From Sarcocystis neurona (taxonomy: Eukaryota; Apicomplexa; Conoidasida; Eucoccidiorida; Sarcocystidae): a DNA stretch of 64,000 nucleotides. The notes beneath the pieces are model-generated. The model had not been told where the DNA came from. It worked only from the letters and a program-made list of their open reading frames with translations, and did not search any database. Shown here in pieces: positions 10,548 through 20,235 of this stretch. The stretch spans positions 1,807,234-1,871,233 of the forward strand of contig KL647302.1 of assembly GCA_000727475.1 (NCBI GenBank), in the 5' to 3' direction. Every line of letters starts with the position of its first letter. Position 1 is the stretch's first letter. The translations under genes and the position numbers were made by a program.

Positions 10548-12127
10548 TTAGTGTGGCACTTGTGGAAACAAGCGCTCCCACACCACGCACTTCACGCCGT
10601 CCACGCCGTAACGCAGAAGTTTCCCAAATTTATATGTGCAGTGTTCAAACACGGACGTTCTTGACCGCAGTTGTTCCTCTAAGCTAGACCGACTTGCCTG
10701 CACCCCAGAACGCCGTACAGACGCCGTGGCTTTGGCCGGTGGTGCGTAATTGTTTCGATCTTTGGTTTCTTTCCGTTTTGCAAGCGTGAACCCAGCCAAA
10801 ATCTGTCGAAGTAGTACGTCAAAGATGCTTTAGAATAAAGTCCAATTTCATACTGGTGTTAGACAGGCAGTGGCACTGCCACGCTATACAAGTAGATACG
10901 CATAGGCTGTAGGCATTCGTGTCCAAGCTAAATTAAATCTCGTGCCCACGGGCAGGGCAACAGATTCGTCGGTGACGTATGGCATTAGCAATAGTCGCGA
11001 TGCTCTTTTGGAGAAGGGCGCAAAAGGCATTTGTACCGTTTGGCGGCATTGGGTTGTGGAAGTAGCCCGGACGGTAGTGCGTGAGGAGGAGGAAGGAGAA
11101 ATGCTTCTCAGTTAACTCAAGCAATGACACCACCTACGTTTGCCGAACAATAGCATAGCTTCACCTCCCACTCAGTATTAACTTTGAAGGACACAAGAGG
11201 TATGCACGATCCACAAGTAGCCTTTTCCACACACGCAGTAATCAGGTTCGACCTCCACAGTAAAGATCACTTTCGCATGAGTTACTACGAAGAGATCACG
11301 TTGTGGTATGTTTCCCCCCAAAATTGACTCGCGGTGGTGCAGTCGAAATGGTTAGATTTTAGTGTGTCACAGGATGCAGACGTTCAACAACTTCTTTGAA
11401 CGATTGTGGTACTCGCTCTCCTTTGTTAAATTCGAGCAGAAGGTAGGGAGTACTGCTATTTACAGTGAGCCATTGTGAATATTTGAACAGATGATGTACT
11501 TGGTTCCGCGTGGAGCCCAGACACTGCGACTTGGCGCGAGGGCATCTGTTGAACTGCGTACGCATCTTTAACTGAATGAACCTCTTTCCCATGTTCTATG
11601 CGTTCATCGGAATTACCAGACGCCGTGTCAAATAGACACCACGTAGTGCCTATAACACGTGTTGAGGTGTCAGTACACACCAGCGCGTATCCGATGCTCA
11701 CGGTATTTCAGATATTGTCGCTGTGAAAGTGATGTGTTATTAGGGAAAACACTATATTCCACCTGCAGCTGAACGGCCAAATTGACTTCAGGGGCAGGAT
11801 ATTCCTTGTCCTCTAAGACTACCATAGACTGCTCCTGGTGCTGCGCTATATGATGTGTACTTGTAGGACGACGACTCCCATGTGGCGGTAGCACGTTCCG
11901 ATCGCCCGTGTGCACCGTTTTGTTACCAACAGCTTATTGTCCAAAAACCCTGCCTGTCTGGAAGCGTAGCGCAGATGTATTATATGTCGAGCCCATTTCC
12001 TCTCAACTGCACTGAGTAATAAAGAAGGGAGCGCTCTACCGTACACGCCTGAAAGGGACGCGCACAGTGCCACTCTCAACGTGAAGTGTGGACCATACAC
12101 TTCTGCGCATCTTCCTCTACACTTCAA
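10548..12127 (-). CDS. Unrecognised multi-exon gene, terminal exon well defined
   Basis: The terminal exon (10548-10697) starts after a GGGGTGCAG acceptor and reads ASRSSLEEQLRSRTSVFEHC, then FGKLLRYGVDGVKCVVWERL to a TAA stop. Upstream minus-strand open blocks are at about 10940-11130 (LLELTEKHFSFLLLTHYRPG), about 11670-11900 and 11846-12127 (FTLRVALCASLSGVYGRALP). They are probably more exons, but their junctions were not matched in phase. No domain was recognised. The gene converges on the plus-strand exons at 9.6-10.5 kb, with only a few bases between stops. Confidence 0.4.
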
Positions 12128-12545
12128 TAAGAAGTGGAGTCACTCATTCGATATTGTGAAATTTCTGCCTGACAACGTACAAACGGACAACACAGCGTCG
12201 ACGTAGGAAACGCGCTCTGTGACTGACCTCTCGTCCGAATCTTAATCCGACAGAAAAAGACTCCATCTCTTGTTAAGCTTCTCGTTCTTGACTTATTAGT
12301 GCTGTTCGGCTGACTTCTTTGCACTACGCCGGTGCGGGCTTCTTCATTGCTCTACCATTCAGGGTTATGGTTCCACCAGCTTGAATGGTGAAAACACGAA
12401 CCAGCACTCGCGTTGACCGGCCGCTGCTCAGCTAAGACGTCGCAGTAAGATAGATGTGGAGCCGCTGAGAATAGCATCAAAGCGAAGGTGGCTGATCTTC
12501 GCGCAGCTTGGGCAAGGCGTCTCTCACGTCTTCCATCAAGTGCAA

Positions 12546-14980
12546 ATGGGGGGTTCCCTTGTATTCACGTGCTTGTGGCTTCTTTGCGGAGAAGTTTTGG
12601 CGTGGGACCCGAGAAGAATGACTCTTTACACAAACAAGCACACAGACAGGCGACCAGTCTACTACTACGGTTTCATAAACAACGAACACTATGCCCACTA
12701 CATGCCAGGTCATACAGGCAGTAGTCGCCTGGTCAGGACACCACGTTAATGGGTACCCGAGCTCTAGCGCATTCTCAGGTGCACTAACCCTTACAGGGCA
12801 ACAGTATTCGAGCAGAGTGTCCAACCGGGAGCGTCGTTCATGTGAAGAAAGCTAGTTATGGAAATCCTGTTGATACTGGTTAGCCACCACATGGGAAGCT
12901 AGCATGCTATCTTTCTCCACTACGTGCCCCATTTTGCTGATATCAATGACGACTTAGCATAAGGTTTGAACTAATTGTCTACTGGCGGCTCCAGGCAACG
13001 ATACGTGGCAGTATGGCACGTGTGACTTCCCGAACAGCATGCTGATCGTCAAGGAGGAGTGCGACGGCAAGCAATCTTGTCAGGTGATCCTTCCTTGTCC
13101 ACTGAAATACTCACATTGATCCAGTGTTCACATACTTGCAGCTTACAGCCTACCCTGGACTGTTTACTGTGCACGGTGTCATAGACCCGTGCCCTGATCT
13201 CGTACCGCATACACTAGCCATTGGTCAGTCCGAGCGTTTGCCTGTGCATTCCTGTTGAAAATAATCACTGTCTCAATGTCCGAAATTCGCGTGTGTTACT
13301 CAAATGACTACTCAATGTGTATCCCTTCACCGTATGTCGTCGGTCCTCCGGTATACAGATTACGATTGTCACCCTCAAAGGTAAACTAGGTTTCTCACTT
13401 TGACGGGGTGAAGAGCACTAGTTACAGGTGTTAATGCGGCAGGGTACCTGCCCCGCTTTTCGATCCACAAAAACTGGTTTTCCAAACTGGCGTCAGTCCT
13501 CACTATTTATTGATACCCGATTCCACCGCCGCGTGCTCAACATCAAGCGAAGTTCACGTATCTCCCGAAGAAAAGGCGGAAGTGTACACACTTGTAAGAG
13601 AGTGGACCTCGCAAACTCACTGCCTCCACATTCTCACGAGAGTCATCTGGACTGCCGGTGTGGAATCCAGAATGACGCGCGCACCCTGTGCAGTGCTCAC
13701 CACAACTGTTCCTACTTCGTATGGGATGCCAGGGCCGGTCACGCGTCGTTCTGTTCGGGTGAATACTACAAATTATTCCTAAGGAAGTGTGTGGGTGTGT
13801 CGGGGTCAATCTGAACTGTGCAGGTGCTGAATGGAAGAGAGCTGAGAAGAGCGCCGACTTTACAGTAGCTGTGAAGCCTACAGAGTTCAGGTAAGTTCAT
13901 CCGCTTCACGCCGTATCGCTCGTAGGACGATGGCGCATATGTCAGACGAGAGGTTTTTACGCTGTTGCCCCCACACACGCTGTACACATAAAAATGTCGA
14001 TGATGGGGGGTGCCAAGACGCTCTCCTCTGGTGTGAAGCTGCGTGGTGAATTGTTCGCTGGTGCCACCTTAATGCGATGCAGCGCACCCGGTTATGCTGT
14101 ATACCTCAACTACGCCGGCCTGTGCACAGAAGGCAACATCTTAGGAGTGAGCTCTACGCCGGACTACGTCAAAGGTGGCTTCTTTCGTTTCAGTGGCCGT
14201 CTCTCTAGAAGCACGATGAAGTCTTCTATCAGATGGCGCAACTTTATGTAGTGCGAATAGGAGGTGCACGTACTTCACAACAAGTAAAACTACGTCGTTT
14301 TCCGCGGCGCTTGTACACAATGAGAAAGTACCACCATTCGCGCAGGCAGTCCCCAGGGGATAGCGTCCGTTCCGGGTTACAGTGACCAGATCTGGCTCTG
14401 TAAAAGCTTTCCAACTATGCTACCGGTGACGCAAGTTGTTCTAGTGATGTTTCGCTCCGTTACGCGGTGTCTGACTGCGCCTTGCAGAAGGATGGTTTTA
14501 TTTTTGCGGTGAAAGCCGAAGGCGGTGAGCACTGTGAAGAGTTGACGGTCAGAGCCAACTCGAACCCTCTGGCGTATCTCTTGCTACACACTGTATACAC
14601 AATGAGAATAGACTGCATATCTTCAGACAGGAACGCTGAGACGCCGACGGCGCAGGGGGGGCCAATGAAGCCAACAGAAATAGACCTCTACACCTTTCCA
14701 CAGGTTCGCCTATACATTGCACTCCCCCAGCACAGCAGTTCTTCTCTCGACCTCTTATCTGTTCACGTGTACAACTGCGCCGGAGTCTGTTCCCTGTTCC
14801 GTTTTTACCCACAAGCAAACGTGGAGACTCACTTCAAAATTGATTTTCCAATTCACCCTTTATTTTCACAGTAGCACATTTTTTGCAGGGTTATCCCACA
14901 CGTACGCAGGCAGCACGAGCGGCACCCATGTAAAAACTCCGCCAGACTCCAAATTTGCAGTGCACGTAACATTGTTCTAA
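12546..14980 (+). CDS. Secreted SUEL-type (galactose-binding) lectin domain protein
   Basis: The model is 11 exons, 455 aa: 12546-12731, 12797-12878, 12995-13083, 13142-13223, 13359-13380, 13443-13593, 13671-13758, 13824-13890, 13951-14146, 14488-14800, 14889-14980. All junctions are GT-AG and in phase. The start gives a signal peptide (MGGSLVFTCLWLLCGEVLA, cleavage likely before W20). Residues about 63-153 form a SUEL lectin domain (Pfam Gal_Lectin type): the opening C..G..I and ASYG motif (ECPTGSVVHVKKASYG), then YGTC, C.GK.SC (CDGKQSC), DPCP and the closing LAIDYDC. Residues about 154-233 contain a PAN/apple-like Cys motif (LCSAHHNCSYFVWDA). The rest is Cys-containing and beta-rich, with no C-terminal anchor, so the product is probably secreted and carbohydrate-binding. 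An optional small exon may lie near 14239-14286. The join 14800/14889 uses a weak GTTTTT donor. The lectin call is firm; the C-terminal exons are less so. Confidence 0.75.
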
Positions 14981-15344
14981 CTGGACAGACGATCACTCTA
15001 AACGCCGGTCACTGACCGCTTTCGGTCGAGTATCAACTCGTCTGCGATGCTGTGCCAAAAGACGCGCCAGTCAGGTGTGCGCGACTGCGCAGTTCCGCCA
15101 TGCAACTTGTAGCACCACATGCTCCTACATCTGGCCTCCTGTTCGTCATTGTACTCCAATGGGTATACGTCTTGCCGTTTCCGCAACGTCCACATAACAT
15201 GTGCAACTGGAGTCTTGCCGACTTGTCTACTGACGCTCGCGGTACCACTGTATACCTAGTTTACGGCCGTCCCCCACCCCCGCACGCGGAAATACATTTG
15301 ATGTAACTTTTGTTTCTTCGCACCCTCAAACACAAAAGAAACCT
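14981..15344. other. Intergenic space between convergent genes
   Basis: 364 bases separate the stop of the lectin gene (+) from the stop of RPS3 (-). A plus-strand frame of 84 codons is open here but has no start or splice context linking it to either gene. The stretch is best read as the two 3' untranslated regions. Confidence 0.5.
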
Positions 15345-17911
15345 TTACACGGGTTGTTCCATGGTCGGCGGAGCGTCCTCCCATTCGTCCGCAGGAGGCT
15401 GCACCACAGGCAGGTCCGGCTTCGGCTCTAGCACGACAATTGTATCCGGAAGCGGTGTCGCGGGACCCTTCTTCCCTTCTGGGTCATGCGGAAGCATGAT
15501 CTTCACGCGGACGCCTAATACTCCCTGACGCAACAACGAACACGTGCTTGTTCAGAACCTTCAGATTTTGGTACAGTTCAAGTGAACACGAAACAGAATC
15601 CTGGCGTCGACAGAAACGAAAGGCCATGTCATGAACACAAATCCAGATGAGAACGTGCGTCTGATCCAAGGCGTCAACTCAGCCAGGTTGTGCGCGTTAC
15701 CACGGTGCGCGTCAGTATGTGCACTCGGGAATGCTGGATGTTGAGATCTGAAATCAAGTGCAAGCCTATTCATCTGCGTTTTAATGTACACACGTATAAA
15801 CACACCGGGTCGGCCTTGTAAATGCCAAGCACAACCGCTGAGCCAACAAAGACGCTGTAACGTGCATGGTTACCACAACGACTTCGCCCCTGCCTTCCAC
15901 CTCCCTCGCGACAGTGCGCAGCTTCACACAAATTCGGCGGTCCCTGCATTGTTGTGCGCTTCCAAGGTCACCCCGGTACACCTATTCTATTGCGCGCAGT
16001 ACACACACCTCCCTCTATGATTCACGTTGTGAAGCTGTGACGGCGTATACTACGGGGGAGCTGTCATCGCGCTATCTCCGCTGGTTCCGCACTTTTCAAA
16101 GATCTGATACGCAAGCGTGAAGATGTGTTCCTGCTCGTTCTAATAACGCGTAGGAGTACCTGTCGGAGCTGCACTGAGCGAATCGCTTGATCGATAAAAA
16201 GCTTTGACGGTTCTCCCGTGGAGATCAGATAGCCGTCCTTGAACTTCATACTCTTCGCGCGCTGCGCGCGTAACTTGCCCGACACGACCACTTCACAACC
16301 TGTCCGAAAACATCCACACACACAGCGGTACGACGTTAGAAGTAGAACGAACATCCATCGAGAAGGAGGAGAGCTGGGAACATGGTTTACTTCCTTCGTG
16401 GCCATCTACCCTTGCAAACTTCCCGCCAACTCGCTCTGTGCACGACGGCGTGCGGCTGATGTACACGCGGCCTGCGACACGCCCTTCCTACGGCCCGCAC
16501 CCACTGTTAATGAAGTCTCGCTGGAATATACAACTCTCTACGGCTTGGAAAGAAAATTACTGCTGTCCAGCATGGGTTGTCTCTTATTTGTGAAAGGATG
16601 TACCCTTTCCTTGAGCGAAATGACGATTACAAATGCAAGCTTTACAGCTAAGTAACGACGCTGTACCAACGAGGTGTCCGTATGTCTCCTCTCTACCAAA
16701 CCTTTACCTGTGGCTCCGGACTCCATAATGTGGCGCAGAACACCGTAGCACGCGCGTCTAACAGCTAGACCTTTAAGAAGTTTATACCGGAGGGATTCCG
16801 CCTGCGCCATGGCACAGAGACCGCGATTTTCGACGCGCTCCGCAAAGAGTTCCACAGAATCTGGTGCGAAACCGAAACGTTTCTGCACAAGAGAGCGCAG
16901 CTCCCGAATGCGACGTCCTTTATCACCAAGCACTTCACGCGTGCGGGTGGCGCGGATAATGATCTCTGTTCGAATAGGAGTTACGCGTACTTCCACACCA
17001 GAGTATCCATCTTCCGCGAGCGTGCAGGACAGAAATTCATTCAGTTCCGCCTGGAACACCCCATCCTTGACGAATTTGCGCTTCTTAGAGATCTAAAAGG
17101 AAACAGGCAACAGAACAGGACGCAGAGTTTAACTCCCACACATGTGTGGCAGCACCATCGCAGGAAACGGCCGAAGACGGAAAGACAGGGCACTTAGAGC
17201 GATGAGAAGACAGCAGAGAACACCGGGTTGCCAGGGAATCAAGCACCTTCTCAGTTGGTGCGTATTTGCACGGGAAATTTGACGCCCACGGAAAAGAGCA
17301 ACAGCGCTAGCGCCGCAACACGACATGCAGCACAGTACGAGCGCATCATCACACAGTACCTGTTTGGGTGGCAGCATTCCATGCTACCCACGAAATTCAT
17401 GCCCTGCGGCACTTATAGCGAACGCAGATGCTATACGAATTCTCCCCTGCAGCTGCCACCACGTACACAGAATTAGCAGCCACCCTGTCTACAGCGCATC
17501 CTTCCTGTCGTATGTACCGAGCACCCCCAATCGTAGAGTCGCCGCCCAGTCGAACAGAAAACGGCAAGCTGCCACAAGTGGCGCACTGCTAATGGCAGAA
17601 TCGATCAAATTTCCATTGCATCCCCAACCGAGTGCAGTGGTTAGGTACATGAAAAGAGGACAGCCGTACGGCAAGCTTCAAAAATTGGCGACACGCACCA
17701 GACTAATTTCCTACTCTCCTCGGAAGCATACGTGAAAACGCTCGATGTCACCAGCGACGCCAGAAAGGCTGATAAGTCGGCGTAGCACAGGAATCTGTTT
17801 TTCAAAGCGAGACCCACATATAGCATACACAGTCTCAGAAACTAGGCGTCGACCGGAAATAGTATCTGCCCGTACTCCACAGTAGCGGCTTACGTTGCGA
17901 GACGACGCCAT
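15345..17911 (-). CDS. RPS3: 40S ribosomal protein uS3 (RPS3)
   Basis: A component of the small ribosomal subunit at the mRNA entry site. Four exons are joined in phase: 17894-17911, 16708-17092, 16160-16299 and 15345-15524, giving 240 aa, the usual eukaryotic length. Exon 1 encodes only MASSRN and ends at GTAAGC; the 801-base intron ends CCTTTTAG. Exon 2 opens [20 protein letters not shown] and carries the type II KH domain (about residues 21-92, with [14 protein letters not shown] as the GxxG-containing loop). The family block [20 protein letters not shown] follows. Exon 3 gives [20 protein letters not shown], and exon 4 gives [20 protein letters not shown] and the acidic tail. The start is fixed by the conserved [11 protein letters not shown] N-terminus. 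It should be constitutively expressed. No unusual residue was seen. Confidence 0.97.
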
Positions 17912-18437
17912 CTTGAGGAAGGGCCACAAACTGTCGCACTGATTGCATCCACAGCCCGGAGAGTTGCAGAAGAAAAGTTAAGGGCCTCGAAGATTTGGAA
18001 CGACAGCTCTCTTCCGCCTCGTTCAATGTACAACACGCTAGTACGCTCTAAGCAGAAAAAGAAGCCGCACTGCCGTCGTTTTTAGTTGATCGGCTGAACC
18101 CCACACAACGGCACGAATGCATGCGGCGGCACCGCCTCGACGCAGAGGCAGACCGCACCTGCTATTATACACGTGCATTTGCATGTAGACGTATATATGG
18201 ATACATATATATATATATATATAGATGTATCTATTTGTGGACAGATGAGTACAGATTTCAATAAGTGTATGTATATGTACGTACGGGCCTTAACGTAAGA
18301 ACTTCCCCTTGTCTTCCGTGTTTGAATGGACCTGCATATCTACACGTGAGTGGAGACGGGATAGAGATAGAGATTTACAATGAATACGTGTATACTTAGG
18401 GGGGTGTTCTTTTGCAAAAAGGATTTCTCTTTCGCTG
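17912..18437. promoter_or_regulatory. Shared upstream region of two divergent genes
   Basis: 526 bases separate the RPS3 start (17911, -) from the ATG of the small six-exon gene (18438, +). The region holds a (TA)n run at about 18204-18222 and GATAGAGATAGAGAT near 18361. No defined promoter element can be named from sequence alone. Divergent transcription from this interval is inference from gene orientation. Confidence 0.4.
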
Positions 18438-19169
18438 ATGTCTCATGTGCAGCGTCCGCAGGAATTCATCCTGTACCTTGAGCTGCTCAGCACGAGTATT
18501 CTCGTCATCCCCCATTAGACAGCTTGTGGGGAACTGGACGGTGTCGGCTGTCTTTGCAGTACGGATGCTTTGGACAATAGAGTGTGCGTCTGATTTGGGT
18601 GAGAGAATCAGCCATAGCGCCGCGTGCCTCTCTGAGTGCGCGTCACGGTTAGTACAGCCGTATTGGTAAGCTTACGCCTGTAGGTTGTCGTGGTTGGTAG
18701 CGTTTCAACGCGACTGGCACAACGAACGACTTACGATTTCCGCGCTGAAACTTTCGCAGTGTCGCTGATAGACCTGGTGGAACAACGCAAAGGAATCATC
18801 ATTATCGACGCGCGTCTTTCTGGTAGTGCAGTAGCCAATGGATGCGGATGAATTCAGGGAGAAGTGATGCTGCGCGGTGATAGGTGGTGATGCACGAGTC
18901 AAATGCACGTAGCTGCTACGGTATACCCGTCCGCACGTGTGCGGATTGTTGCGTACCGGAGTGCACATGATGCTGCTGAAGTGCAGGTGTTTTCAACACT
19001 GGCATGTGAATTTTAGCCATGCACTAAATCTCAACCGGTAAGTTCTTTTTTCAACCAGTTGCCTACCTCCGTGTCTGACGAAGTCCGAAACTTTGAGACC
19101 GCTTTGCAGATGCCTCGAGGCGTACTCTCCGAAACCAAGAAGCAACGACGGATAGCGCTGACTCAGTAG
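18438..19169 (+). CDS. Small six-exon protein (121 aa), function unknown
   Basis: Exons are 18438-18495, 18560-18598, 18760-18822, 18913-18986, 19017-19037 and 19059-19169. All are flanked by GT and AG, all join in phase, and they end at TAG. The protein opens MSHVQRPQEFILYLELLST, continues with a hydrophobic strand-like core (LVEQRKGIIIIDARLSAATV, then YPSARVRIVAYRSAHDAAEV) and ends basic (ETKKQRRIALTQ). Exon 5 is only 21 bases and intron 5 is 21 bases by this model. So short an intron is suspicious: the two may be one exon, or the boundary may differ. I do not recognise the family. The compact core suggests a small soluble subunit of a complex. It is divergent from RPS3. Confidence 0.55.
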
Positions 19170-19723
19170 GGGGAAGTATTTTGTTGTGCGGAAGTGGTAT
19201 CCTGGCAGCCCTGGCGAGACACTACGTTTTTATATTCTTACGCGAGCCATCGCGCCCGTCAAGCTGTCCGCTTTTGCCCGTCATCACGTGAGCACTTCAT
19301 TCACATGTTTTTATGTCTAAACAATTGCTTACGTTGGTACGTCATTTCGTCCATTCTTGACGAGGAGAGGTCAGGTTTCTCTGCACTCGTTCAATATGAC
19401 CACTGCGTAGGCAGTAGGCCGTTAGTGATACCAAGAATCTAAAAATTTGAGTCGAAAGGTTTCACGTTCAAGTCATGGGCAGGGAGCCACGTTTCAGTCG
19501 CCGTACTGTAAGGCGGAGGACACGCTTCGGTGTCATCGTATGGACAAAGCAAACACTCGGTGCAGTTCCCTCGTTGAGAGCTCAGGAGCCAACGGGCGTG
19601 GAGCTGACTTGCAGTGCTTGACATGTCCTTCACTCTATCACTTTGGATAACGTTGCATGTATACATAAAGGTACATGTAGTAGACATTTGAGTTCGACCG
19701 AGAAAAAAGTACAGAGAAGAAGA

Positions 19724-20201
19724 ATGTCACCCTTTCTTGTGTACCTAGGGCACGACGCCCAACGCACACACGTACTCATACGAATTTCTACACTCGAGTA
19801 TGAGCAAGTCAATTCGCCACTCCCTAGGACCCTATACGCACGTTGTTGCGCACGTGTGACAATCAAGATTCTCGTGGAGTACGAGCACCGAATACAAACT
19901 GGCGCATTCACAGGAGCCCAGGCATTTTGTCACAGTGTGCCTGGAGGAGACAAGGCAGTACGGCGCGCACGTTGTTACACACCTGCGCGTATGGCATTCT
20001 GAACTACGATCACTAGCGCCGTGTGCGAGTGCGTTTTTCTTTTGGTACGCCGGCAGCGCCTTTTTGGTTGCCTCATCGAAGACTGAGTTTGATCAGTTTT
20101 TTTCCGCGGTGCACACGATAGACTACGAATATGCGCAGAAGAACGGCTTCGAAAGACACACACTGCGTAGACAGTCGTCTACAATATTTGATGTTTTTTA
20201 G
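19724..20201 (+). CDS. Small gene of unknown function, convergent with TDP2
   Basis: The ATG at 19724 opens MSPFLVYLGHDAQRTHVLIR and stays open with ARVTIKILVEYEHRIQTGAF. A second exon begins at 19936 after GTCACAG and reads CLEETRQYGAHVVTHLRVWH, then SAFLVASSKTEFDQFFSAVH, and ends STIFDVF with a TAG stop. The second exon needs a phase-1 donor, and GCAC|GTTGTT or GCAC|GTGTGA near 19840-19855 fit. An upstream exon at 19475-19507 (MGREPRFSRRT, GTAAGG donor) could belong to it instead. No family is recognised. Its stop is only 34 bases from the TDP2 stop on the other strand. Confidence 0.42.
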
Positions 20202-20235
20202 TGTGGGTGCCAAGCGACCTTTAGGATCGATCATC

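Noticed and set aside
14998..15306. Thrombospondin-like CAVPPC segment on the plus strand
   Set aside because: A short frame between two convergent genes with no matching splice sites, and only one Cys pair of the TSP1 pattern.
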